In this document: positions 15,594-23,350 of the stretch, in pieces
How positions within the stretch are numbered: position 1 is the stretch's first letter
Layout of the letters: the number at the start of each line of letters is the position of its first letter
Assembly: GCA_902475785.1 (NCBI GenBank)
Contig: CABSAN010000013.1
Coordinates: forward strand, 1 to 43,697
DNA: 43,697 bases
Reading direction: 5' to 3'
Source: an uncultured Collinsella sp.
GTDB lineage: Bacteria > Actinomycetota > Coriobacteriia > Coriobacteriales > Coriobacteriaceae
Notes under the pieces: model-generated
Databases searched by the model: none
What the model was told of the DNA's origin: nothing
Seen by the model: only the letters and a program-made list of their open reading frames with translations
Program-made: the position numbers and the translations under genes

Positions 15594-18359
15594 ATGGACC
15601 AGGACCGCCAAAACAGCCAAAACCACGATACGGAGCGCGCGGGTCGCGACCGGGAGTTTGCGACCTATCGCACCGCCCAAAGTTCAAACGATATGGTGCC
15701 GACGGTTTTTCGCCGCGGCATCTACCGCACAATCCGCGGCAGTCTTAAGCGCTTCTTATCTATCGTGGTCATCACCGCGCTTGGCGTGAGCGTGATGTGC
15801 GGTCTTAAGGCAGGCTGCGAAGATTTGCGCGATTCGGTCGACGCCTATTTTGACCAGCAGAATGTCTATGACATTAACGCGCAGTCGACCTATGGCCTTA
15901 CGCGCGACGATCTTGCGGCTATCCAAGAGGTCGACGGCGTCGAGACGGCCGAGGGCATCTACACCGAGACCGCCTACACTGCCGTGGGCACAGCGCGCGA
16001 GCGCGTGGTCGTGCAAAGTCTCTCCAAGGAGAACATCGATCAGCCGGTGCTCGTGAACGGCGATTTGCCCGAGAGCGCCGATGAGGTCGCGGTGACTTCG
16101 AAGTTCCTGAAGGCTTCGGGCAAAAGGCTCGGCGATACGGTGAGTTTTGCTGCCAATGACGCGAGCTCGTCGAACCAAAGCGCCAAGGACCAGTTTGCCG
16201 CGGGCGATTACACCATCACGGCCGAGGTTCTCGATCCCACCGACGTGAGCTCCGACTCGACAGTCAACGCCTTTCGTGCTGCTTCGGCTGCGGACTATAA
16301 GTTCTATGTGAGCGAGGATGCCGCGACATCTTCTTCCTATTCCTCGGTCCACGTGATCGTCGAGGGAGCCAAGAGCCTCAACTCCTATTCGGATGCCTAC
16401 ACGACAAAGATCAACGAGGTCAAGGGCAATATCGAGAAGATCCGCGAGGAGCGTGAGAAGGCACGTGCTCAGGAGTTGACGGTTGACACGCCGGCAGGCT
16501 TAGATGCGGCCGAACGCCAGGCGAATATGCTCTTTGGGATTGAACAGGGCAACATCGACCGTATGGCCGAGGGCAGCGAGGAGCGCGTCCAGGCTCAGGC
16601 CGAGTTGGACCAGCGCCGCGCCGCCGCCAACCAACAATTCGCCGATGCCCGCGCCGAGCTTTCCGACCTGGGCGAATGCACCTGGTACATCCAGGACCGC
16701 GGTAACATCGCAAGCTACTCGAGCGTCGAGAGCGACAGTTCTTCGATCGAGGCCATCGCCACAGTGTTCCCGTTCATCTTCTTTATCGTCGCCGTGCTCA
16801 TCAGCCTTACCACCGCCACGCGTATGGTTGAGGAGGAGCGCACGCTCATCGGCCTGTATAAGGCGCTCGGCTATTCACGTGGACGCATCCTGTCCAAATA
16901 CGTGGACTACTCGCTGTGGGCGTGTCTGATCGGCGGTGTGCTCGGCAACATCATCGGATTTGTGGGCCTGCCGCTGTTCCTGTTTACGGTGTTTGACGAC
17001 ATGTACTCACTGCCCCAGATGCTGCTTTCGTACGACATCGTGTCGTCGCTCGTGTCGGTTGCGCTGTTTGCCGTGGGCGTGGTGGGCGCCACGATTATCG
17101 CCTGCCGCCACGAGATGGCCGAGACGCCGGCTTCGCTCATGCGCCCCAAGGCCCCGCGTGCCGGCTCGCGCATCTTGCTTGAGCGTATCGGCTTTATCTG
17201 GCACCGCATGGGCTTCTTAAACAAGGTGGCGGCGCGTAACCTGTTCCGCTACAAAAAGCGCGCCTTTATGACCATCTTCGGTATCGCCGGCTGCACAGCG
17301 CTCGTGATCTGCGGCATGGGCATCCGTGACACGTCGGTGGCGCTTTCGCCCAAACAGTACGGGCATATCACGCGCTACGACCTGCTGGCGGTCGCCAATC
17401 CCGACGATTTTTCGCAGACGTGCGCGGCATTGGATGAGCGCAGCGCGGCCAATGATTCCAACGTGACCGTGACCTCAACCCTGCCGATTATGACCGACAA
17501 CGTCACCTTTACGTTTGGTGGCAAGAGCGAGACTGTGCAGCTCATCGTGATTCCCGACGACCGCACGGGTGACTTGGGCGATTACGTGCGCCTGGAGGAT
17601 GAGTCCAAAGAACCGCTGTCTTTGCGTGACGGAGACGTGTATCTGAGCAAAAGTTCACAGCTGGTACTGGGGATTCAGCCGGGCGATACGGCGCACGTCC
17701 AGGATTCGTCGCTCAATGTTGCCAAGGTCAAAGTCAGTGACATTTCGCTCAACTATCTGGGCAACACGCTTTACATGACGCAGGGCACCTATGAGCGCGC
17801 GTTTGGTCGAAGTGCACGCCTTAACGGGATCTTTGTGCTGCTTAAGGGCTCGTCGGCCGACCAGATTGCGTTTAGCAAGAATCTTAAGAGTGACGGTTGG
17901 CTTACGATTTCGAGCACGGCCGAACATTGGCAGAACTACGAGGCGAACTTTACGATTATCAATTCTGTCGTGGTGCTCGTGACCTTTATGGCAGCGTGCC
18001 TATCGTTTGTGGTGGTGTTTACGCTGTCCAACACGAATATCTCCGAGCGCGAGCGCGAGCTGGCGACCATTAAGGTGCTGGGCTTCCGTCGCGGCGAGGT
18101 GCACCACTACGTCAACAAGGAGACGTTGATCCTCACGGCGATTGGCACCGCACTGGGCGTGCCACTGGGTGGCCTGCTTGCCGAGAGCTTTACCTACATT
18201 TTGCAGATGCCGTCGCTGTACTTTGACGTCGAGGTCGAGCCGCTAAGCTACGTGCTCGCCGTGGTGCTTTCGTTTGACTTTACGTTTATCGTCAATCTCG
18301 CCACCAATCGTACCCTCAACAAGATCGACATGGTCGGCGCCCTCAAGAGCGCCGAGTAA
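15594..18359 (+). CDS. ABC exporter permease with two FtsX domains
   Basis: The protein is 921 aa. The first transmembrane segment is near residues 50-70 (RFLSIVVITALGVSVMCGL). A long extracellular part follows, with a coiled-coil stretch of Glu/Arg/Ala-rich repeats (about residues 280-360, KIREEREKARAQEL onward). A first FtsX block of three segments lies at about 385-525, including the family signature region EEERTLIGLYKALGYSRGRI. A second N-terminal-like segment at about 555-575 and a second FtsX block near the C-terminus (ERERELATIKVLGFRRGEV) complete the pattern. It is partnered with the ATPase just upstream. Confidence 0.9.
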   Translation: MDQDRQNSQNHDTERAGRDREFATYRTAQSSNDMVPTVFRRGIYRTIRGSLKRFLSIVVITALGVSVMCGLKAGCEDLRDSVDAYFDQQNVYDINAQSTYGLTRDDLAAIQEVDGVETAEGIYTETAYTAVGTARERVVVQSLSKENIDQPVLVNGDLPESADEVAVTSKFLKASGKRLGDTVSFAANDASSSNQSAKDQFAAGDYTITAEVLDPTDVSSDSTVNAFRAASAADYKFYVSEDAATSSSYSSVHVIVEGAKSLNSYSDAYTTKINEVKGNIEKIREEREKARAQELTVDTPAGLDAAERQANMLFGIEQGNIDRMAEGSEERVQAQAELDQRRAAANQQFADARAELSDLGECTWYIQDRGNIASYSSVESDSSSIEAIATVFPFIFFIVAVLISLTTATRMVEEERTLIGLYKALGYSRGRILSKYVDYSLWACLIGGVLGNIIGFVGLPLFLFTVFDDMYSLPQMLLSYDIVSSLVSVALFAVGVVGATIIACRHEMAETPASLMRPKAPRAGSRILLERIGFIWHRMGFLNKVAARNLFRYKKRAFMTIFGIAGCTALVICGMGIRDTSVALSPKQYGHITRYDLLAVANPDDFSQTCAALDERSAANDSNVTVTSTLPIMTDNVTFTFGGKSETVQLIVIPDDRTGDLGDYVRLEDESKEPLSLRDGDVYLSKSSQLVLGIQPGDTAHVQDSSLNVAKVKVSDISLNYLGNTLYMTQGTYERAFGRSARLNGIFVLLKGSSADQIAFSKNLKSDGWLTISSTAEHWQNYEANFTIINSVVVLVTFMAACLSFVVVFTLSNTNISERERELATIKVLGFRRGEVHHYVNKETLILTAIGTALGVPLGGLLAESFTYILQMPSLYFDVEVEPLSYVLAVVLSFDFTFIVNLATNRTLNKIDMVGALKSAE

Positions 18360-18420
18360 CCTGTCCTGGGATTCAAGTTCTAGCGAGCTGCCGACGCGCC
18401 CGCAGCAGCATTTTTGCATA

Positions 18421-18464
18421 AACCGCCCCGCCAAATGCATACTTTGACGGGGCGGTTGCTTTTT
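18421..18464 (+). terminator. terminator of the ABC exporter operon
   Basis: AACCGCCCCG and CGGGGCGGTT arms around a 17-nt loop, followed by GCTTTTT. A strong intrinsic terminator about 60 bp past the permease stop. Confidence 0.8.
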
Positions 18465-18473
18465 GCCCACAGG

Positions 18474-18709
18474 TACCCCAGGGGGCGCCGTGCAAATTCC
18501 GGAGTATTCAGCATCCCGGGGTCCGCGGGCGCGGGGGCGGGGGTGCAAAACTGCGCTGAAAGCCCCGATTCTGAGCCCCAACGCCTCTAGAGCCGCTCGT
18601 TTTTTTACAGGATGCGGCTCATGGCGCCTGCTTTTCGCCCAAAATCCAGTATGCAGGCACCCACGGCTGCTGAATACTCCCAAAAATGCACGCCGCATCC
18701 TACCCCAGG
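18474..18709. mobile_element. MITE-like element flanked by TACCCCAGG direct repeats
   Basis: TACCCCAGG occurs at 18474-18482 and again at 18701-18709. Between them the ends are imperfect inverted repeats: both contain GTGCA and an exact 13-bp GGAGTATTCAGCA (18501-18513) with TGCTGAATACTCC (18668-18680). An internal inverted pair AGGATGCGGC/GCCGCATCCT lies at 18609-18618 and 18692-18701. No transposase is encoded; a non-autonomous element with a 9-bp target duplication is the simplest reading. Together with the element at 18757 it fills the 540-bp gap before pfkA. Confidence 0.55.
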
Positions 18710-18756
18710 CACCCGCAGCAAGAAGACGAATAGCCTCGACCTCCCTAATTACCGCA

Positions 18757-18877
18757 GGAGGCCTCAGGGCTTACCTCCCAAATCTTTCCGCAGGACGGAA
18801 GGACCCCGCCGCGCGAAGCGCACGGCGGGGTCCTGACATGTCCGAGGACGATTTGGGAGGTAAGCCCTGGGGCCTCC
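18757..18877 (+). repeat. TCCGCA/GAGGAC nested hairpin element, copy 3
   Basis: The outer stem is 27 bp with one G-T pair (18757-18783 with 18851-18877). The internal strands are CTTTCCGCAGGACGGA and GACATGTCCGAGGACG, with helix GGAC/GTCC next to the core. The inner stem AGGACCCCGCCG closes a loop containing GCGCGAAGCG. It lies just past the pfkA stop codon. Confidence 0.85.
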
Positions 18878-18900
18878 GATGGGGGCGGTTCCAGCCGAGG

Positions 18901-19980
18901 CTATTCGTCGCCGAAGCTGATGCCCAACGCCTTGGCCTCGCGTACCAGGTCGCTCTGGGGATCGACGTACTTGAGCTTGCCGGCGACATCCTCGAGCGGC
19001 ATGTGGCACATCTTGCCGTCACGCAGGGCAATCATGTAGCCAAACTCGCCGCGCAGGCAGCCGAGCGCTGCCTCGACGCCGCACTGGGTCGCAAAGATGC
19101 GGTCCTGAGCGTCGGGCTGGCCACCGCGCTGCGTGTGACCGGGGATGGCGACGCGGGTCTCGCGACCGGTCTTGGCCTCGATCTCCTTGGCGATGTCGTA
19201 GACGATTGACGGGCTCGTGCGCTCGGCGAGCTTCTTCTTGTACTCCTTCTTGGACAGCGCCGCGTCCTCCTTGGAGATAGCGCCCTCGGCGACGGCCACG
19301 ATGGTAAAGCGGCTGCCGGTCTCCATGCGATGCTCGATGGTCTTGATGACGTTATCCATGTCGTAGGGGATCTCGGGAATCAAGATGACATCCGCGCCGC
19401 CCGCGACGCCGGCATACAGCGGGATCCAGCCAACCTTGTGGCCCATAATCTCGATAACGAACACGCGCCCATGGCTCGAGGCGGTAGTGTGGATGTCGTC
19501 GATGCACTTGGTGGCGACGTCGATGGCGCTCGTAAAGCCAAACGTCATCTCGGTGCCCCAGGTGTCGTTATCGATGGTCTTGGGCAGGGCGATAACGTTG
19601 AGGCCCTCTTCGCGCAGGCGGTTGGCGGTCTTGGTGGAGCCGTTGCCGCCCAGCATAAACAGGCAGTCGAGCTGCAACTTGTGATAGGTGTGGACCATCG
19701 CGGGTACCTTCTCGACGCCGTCGGCCTCGGGAATGTTCAGGCGCTTGAACGGCGTGCGGCTCGTGCCCAGAATAGTGCCGCCGCGGGTGAGGATACCGCT
19801 AAAATCGGCGGGCGTCATGACACGGAACCTGCTGTAGATAAGGCCCTGATATCCGTCCTCAAAGCCATAAATCTCGATAGGCTCTTCGCTATTGGTCATA
19901 AGCGTTTTGACAATGCCGCGCATGGTGGCGTTGAGCGCCTGGCAGTCGCCGCCACTAGTAAGAAGACCGATCCTAAGCAT
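18901..19980 (-). CDS. pfkA: 6-phosphofructokinase
   Basis: Glycolytic phosphorylation of fructose 6-phosphate. The protein is 359 aa. The N-terminus MLRIGLLTSGGDCQALNATM contains the donor-binding GGDCxxLN. The next donor-site block is MLGGNGSTKTANRL, and the catalytic base is in PKTIDNDTWGTEMTFGF. The family discriminators are mixed: Gly in GGNGS points to ATP, whereas Lys in PKTIDND is usual in pyrophosphate-using or group III enzymes, so the phosphoryl donor cannot be fixed by reading. GGAAGG precedes the ATG with good spacing. It is flanked at its 3' end by the nested hairpin element. Confidence 0.92.
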   Translation of the reverse strand: MLRIGLLTSGGDCQALNATMRGIVKTLMTNSEEPIEIYGFEDGYQGLIYSRFRVMTPADFSGILTRGGTILGTSRTPFKRLNIPEADGVEKVPAMVHTYHKLQLDCLFMLGGNGSTKTANRLREEGLNVIALPKTIDNDTWGTEMTFGFTSAIDVATKCIDDIHTTASSHGRVFVIEIMGHKVGWIPLYAGVAGGADVILIPEIPYDMDNVIKTIEHRMETGSRFTIVAVAEGAISKEDAALSKKEYKKKLAERTSPSIVYDIAKEIEAKTGRETRVAIPGHTQRGGQPDAQDRIFATQCGVEAALGCLRGEFGYMIALRDGKMCHMPLEDVAGKLKYVDPQSDLVREAKALGISFGDE

Positions 19981-20018
19981 GGTGAATCCTTCCGGGCAAG
20001 TTATAACATGCGCATAAG

Positions 20019-20051
20019 TTTACCCCCGCACACTGTTGATGCGGGGGTAAA
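20019..20051. terminator. hairpin between pfkA and the amide hydrolase gene
   Basis: TTTACCCCCGCA and TGCGGGGGTAAA arms around nine bases. It lies downstream of the minus-strand hydrolase gene and upstream of pfkA, so it probably ends the hydrolase transcript. Confidence 0.6.
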
Positions 20052-20120
20052 ACGTGTTAGCTCAAGCGTATGGAAATGTAAGCAACGTCAGGCGAGCGTA
20101 AGGACGACGGTGCCAGCTCC

Positions 20121-21206
20121 TTACAGTGCGAAGGCGTCGACGTCGCCCCAGTGGCGGCGCAGCGTAATAGCGGCAGCGGGTTCGGTATTGTCAAAGACGA
20201 CCGACCATTGCGTGTTGCTGGTGATGTCTTCCGGATTGGGCTCTTGCGCCGCAGCGCGTAGGGCCTTCCAAGCGACTGCCTCGTCCTGGGCACCGACATG
20301 GGCGTCAAGGACATCGGCGATTGCGACGGCGCGCTCTTTACCATGGCCCAGCTCGCCATTCTTTTGGTTGGGCAGCACTTCGTCACCATAGCAGGCATAG
20401 AAGTTCGTAACCTGGCGTACAGGAGTCACTTTGCATGCACGGTCGGGGTCGCGCGGATCCCACTCCACCACCCGCGCGTCACCGGCGGCGTCGTTGATAA
20501 AGAAGTGGTAATCGCGTCCTGCCATGGCGTGCATGTCGTAGGCGGAAAGCAGGTCGACAGCTTCTTGCGTGGTGGCGGCACGGTCGAGCACCAGGCGGAT
20601 GGCGAGCGAGGTATTGATGACAGGGCGCTGCGTGTCCTGGTCATAGGGTTTGGAATCCAGGGTGAGTACGGCAATGGACACGCCGCGTTCGTTAACACCG
20701 TCGAGCTGGGCAAACGGGCCCATGAGTGCAGCGGCGCGTCCGGCGACGGAGTCAAGCGGAGCGTTGGTGCCCAGGTTGTTGAGGGCCGCAAAGCCGATGG
20801 AGGCATAGCCGTCGCGCGGGTGATTGCGCACCAGCAGCGCCGAGGTGTCGTCCTTAAAGTCGTAATTGCGACCGGTGCGCACGCGGCCTTCGGCATCTAC
20901 GGCGACAAAAGCGCTGCAGGCAAACTGGGGCGCCTGGACATGTGCCGGCACGCCGGGCAACACCTGCGCCACCACAGCATCGATGTAGGCCTGGTCGTCG
21001 CGCACGCCAGCGGCGATGATGCGGTCAAGGTCGTAGTCGTAAGCGATGTCGATTGCGTACAGGTCATAGCCATCCGCATAGTCAGTCAAGCGTTTGAGCG
21101 ACGCGGCGGACTTGATTTGTTTGTGATAAACGATACCGGCGGCAATGGCGATGCCGACGGCGGTTCCTGCAACACCGCAGGCGATGGCAATGTTACGTGG
21201 CTTCAT
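20121..21206 (-). CDS. membrane-anchored linear amide C-N hydrolase (Ntn family)
   Basis: The protein is 361 aa. A single hydrophobic segment at about residues 7-27 anchors it or is a signal peptide. The hydrolase domain follows, with FACSAFVAVDAEGRVRTGRN at about 95-114: Cys97 is the expected nucleophile of choloylglycine/acyltransferase-type Ntn hydrolases, exposed only after removal of the first 96 residues. NLGTNAPLDS, NERGVSIAVLTLD and DAAGDARVVEWDP are consistent with the family (bile salt, penicillin V or N-acyl amide substrates are known). Substrate cannot be assigned; the long N-terminus argues against a canonical cytosolic bile salt hydrolase. AGAGGAG precedes the ATG. Confidence 0.75.
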   Translation of the reverse strand: MKPRNIAIACGVAGTAVGIAIAAGIVYHKQIKSAASLKRLTDYADGYDLYAIDIAYDYDLDRIIAAGVRDDQAYIDAVVAQVLPGVPAHVQAPQFACSAFVAVDAEGRVRTGRNYDFKDDTSALLVRNHPRDGYASIGFAALNNLGTNAPLDSVAGRAAALMGPFAQLDGVNERGVSIAVLTLDSKPYDQDTQRPVINTSLAIRLVLDRAATTQEAVDLLSAYDMHAMAGRDYHFFINDAAGDARVVEWDPRDPDRACKVTPVRQVTNFYACYGDEVLPNQKNGELGHGKERAVAIADVLDAHVGAQDEAVAWKALRAAAQEPNPEDITSNTQWSVVFDNTEPAAAITLRRHWGDVDAFAL

Positions 21207-21367
21207 GACGGCTCCTCTCGTCCTGTTAGCGTAATTGTCGCAAAAGGTGCACGGGCATGATGGCTCAACTTGGCGAGCGGCGTGGGATTAAACATGGAAT
21301 GAAAGGCGCGGCGCTGGCGCGGCGGGGTATGCTGGAGGGGACCATCAGCCCAGCGAAAGGGGAGAGC

Positions 21368-22753
21368 ATGACGGATCAGGAAACGCCCGAGCGCGTGCAC
21401 GTGACTGCCGACGATATCGAGGCCGCCAACGACCTCATCGACTTTATCGAGGCATGCCCCAGCATGTTCCATACGGCGGCGACCATTATGGCCGAGCTCG
21501 ACGAGGCGGGCTTTACCTACCTGCCCGAGAACGCGGCATGGGATATCGAGCCGGGCGGGCGTTATTACACGCAGCGCAATACCTCGAGTGTCATCGCCTT
21601 TAAGGTGGGCGAGGACCTGGCCGCGACGTGGGGCGAGGACGGCGTTGCCGGCGACTATCATTTTCAGCTGACGGCGTCGCACAGCGACTCGCCGACGTTT
21701 AAGGTTAAGGCCGTGCCCGAGCTCGACGGCGCGGGCGAGACGCTGCGCCTGAACACCGAGGCCTACGGCGGCATGATTGACTACACCTGGTTCGATCGCC
21801 CGCTGGCGCTCGCGGGCCGCGTGCTGGTGCGCGAGGGCGACCGTATTGAGAGCCGCCTGCTTGCCACCGAGCGCGAGGTCGCTATTATCCCGAGCCTTGC
21901 TATCCATATGAACCGTGGCGTCAACGAGGGCTTTGCTCCCAACCGAGCTGTCGACCTGTGCCCGCTCATCAGTGCCGGCGAGCTTAAGCAGGGCGACTTT
22001 GATGCCCTGATCGCCGAAGAGCTGGATGTTGAGCCCGAGCAAATTTTGGGCCGCGATCTGTTCCTGGTTAATCGTCAGGATGCGCGCATTTGGGGTTGGG
22101 CCGACGAATTTATCTCGACGCCCAAGCTCGATGACCTGTCCTGCGCCTATACCTCGCTACAGGCATTTTTGGGCGCCGAGAACGCGCACGACGTCTCGGT
22201 CTTCTGCTGCTTCGATAACGAGGAGGTTGGCTCCGAGACCAAGCAGGGCGCCATGTCGACCTTCTTGGCCGACGCGCTGCGCCGCATCAACGGCTCGCTG
22301 GGCTTTGACGACGAATCGTATCATCGCGCCCTTGCCGCCTCGATGCTCGTGAGCTGCGACAACGCGCATGCCGTGCATCCCAACCACGCCGAGAAGTGCG
22401 ATGCGCGCAACCAGGTTGTGCTCAACGGCGGCATCGTCATCAAGGAAGCTGCCAACCAGCACTACTGCACCGACGCCTTTAGCCGCGCGGTGTTCCAGGC
22501 TATTTGCGATGACGCCGACGTGCCCACGCAGGCCTTCGCCAACAAGAGCGATATGGCGGGTGGCTCCACGCTCGGCAACCTGTCGAACATGCAGGCGAGC
22601 ATGCACGCCGTGGACGTGGGCCTGCCGCAGCTGGCTATGCACTCAAGCTACGAGACCGGTGGCGTGCGCGACGTGATGTACGCCATCCGCGCCCTCACCG
22701 CCTTCTACGAGCGAAACCTAACCATCAACGGCGCCGAAAGCGTGGGGCTCTAA
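21368..22753 (+). CDS. apeB: M18 family aminopeptidase
   Basis: Zinc-dependent cytosolic aminopeptidase with a preference for acidic N-terminal residues in characterised members. The protein is 461 aa, normal for M18. Metal ligands and catalytic residues are seen in LTASHSDSPTFKVK (His-x-Asp), CFDNEEVGSETKQGA (Glu-Glu) and SCDNAHAVHPNH. The dimer region KSDMAGGSTLGNLSN and the C-terminal MHSSYETGG are typical. GGGGAGAGC precedes ATG 21368. It abuts a 60-codon frame that starts directly after its stop. Confidence 0.93.
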   Translation: MTDQETPERVHVTADDIEAANDLIDFIEACPSMFHTAATIMAELDEAGFTYLPENAAWDIEPGGRYYTQRNTSSVIAFKVGEDLAATWGEDGVAGDYHFQLTASHSDSPTFKVKAVPELDGAGETLRLNTEAYGGMIDYTWFDRPLALAGRVLVREGDRIESRLLATEREVAIIPSLAIHMNRGVNEGFAPNRAVDLCPLISAGELKQGDFDALIAEELDVEPEQILGRDLFLVNRQDARIWGWADEFISTPKLDDLSCAYTSLQAFLGAENAHDVSVFCCFDNEEVGSETKQGAMSTFLADALRRINGSLGFDDESYHRALAASMLVSCDNAHAVHPNHAEKCDARNQVVLNGGIVIKEAANQHYCTDAFSRAVFQAICDDADVPTQAFANKSDMAGGSTLGNLSNMQASMHAVDVGLPQLAMHSSYETGGVRDVMYAIRALTAFYERNLTINGAESVGL

Positions 22754-22936
22754 ATGCGAGCCGAAGAAATGAAGGCCGAGCGTGGGGCTCAGCTTATTGA
22801 TCGGGGTTTACAGCTGTTCGTCGCCGCTTGCCATGAGTCAGGGGTCGACGTTTCCAAGGCGCGACCAACGAGTGCTGAAGAACTCAAGCGTAACGCCTAT
22901 TCGGACCGCTATGACGAGGAGACGGACTGGCTCTAA
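22754..22936 (+). CDS. small acidic/charged protein of unknown function
   Basis: A 60-codon frame whose ATG directly follows the apeB stop (taa-atg), suggesting translational coupling. The sequence is highly charged (MRAEEMKAERGAQLIDRG start, EELKRNAYSDRYDEETDWL end) and lacks membrane segments or recognised motifs. No separate ribosome site is visible beyond the apeB end. It could be a real accessory peptide or a chance frame. Confidence 0.4.
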   Translation: MRAEEMKAERGAQLIDRGLQLFVAACHESGVDVSKARPTSAEELKRNAYSDRYDEETDWL

Positions 22937-23044
22937 TAAGCGAAGTGTCGAAAACGCTAGATGTATGTTTGATATCACTTTGGCGAGAGTGTCGCAGACA
23001 GAACTACCGGTATGGCGCAAGCCAGCCTGACCCCATTGCACCAA

Positions 23045-23078
23045 ACCTACCAAAAAGGGACAGGTTTATTTTGCAGGT
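23045..23078. repeat. GGGACAG-loop hairpin, copy 3
   Basis: ACCTACCAAAA, the loop AGGGACAGGTTTA, then TTTTGCAGGT: the stem has lost one G and has one mismatch, but the 13-nt loop is exactly that of the copy at 24306. Apart from this and the terminator and hairpins below, 22937-23350 holds nothing recognised. Confidence 0.75.
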
Positions 23079-23185
23079 TATTTCTGGGCAAATGCCGCAA
23101 TGCCAACAGCTGGACAGAATTGTTATGACACCGCAGGTTGAGCAAGCGTCAGCGAGCGATGTCCAGAGCGAACAAGTTGGCATGA

Positions 23186-23226
23186 AAAAGGCAAGGCATA
23201 GACCTTCTGGTCATGCCTTGCCTTTT
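23186..23226. terminator. bidirectional terminator candidate
   Basis: AAAAGGCAAGGCAT and ATGCCTTGCCTTTT arms, extended by GACC/GGTC with one bulged A, around ttct. A/T runs are part of the stem on both sides, as in bidirectional terminators. Confidence 0.65.
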
Positions 23227-23254
23227 GAATGACAAATTGTCGCTCTGGGCGGCG

Positions 23255-23346
23255 CGCAGCGTCGACCGGTCCGCCGTTCGTTGGAACGGCGGAACCCATG
23301 GGGCTCGCAGCGTCGAGGGGTTCCGGCGTTTGGCAAAACGCCGGAA
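23255..23346 (+). repeat. two CGCAGCGTCGA-plus-hairpin units
   Basis: Unit 1: CGCAGCGTCGA at 23255-23265, then hairpin TCCGCCGTTC-gttg-GAACGGCGGA. Unit 2: CGCAGCGTCGA at 23306-23316, then hairpin TTCCGGCGTT-tggcaa-AACGCCGGAA. The leader is identical and the period is 51 bp, but the stems differ and each is perfectly self-complementary. The second hairpin ends 4 bp from the dehydrogenase stop codon. Confidence 0.75.
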
Positions 23347-23350
23347 CAAA

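Noticed and set aside
20121..21206. Canonical bile salt hydrolase
   Set aside because: The expected nucleophilic Cys is not at the N-terminus but at residue 97 after a membrane segment; only superfamily membership is supported.
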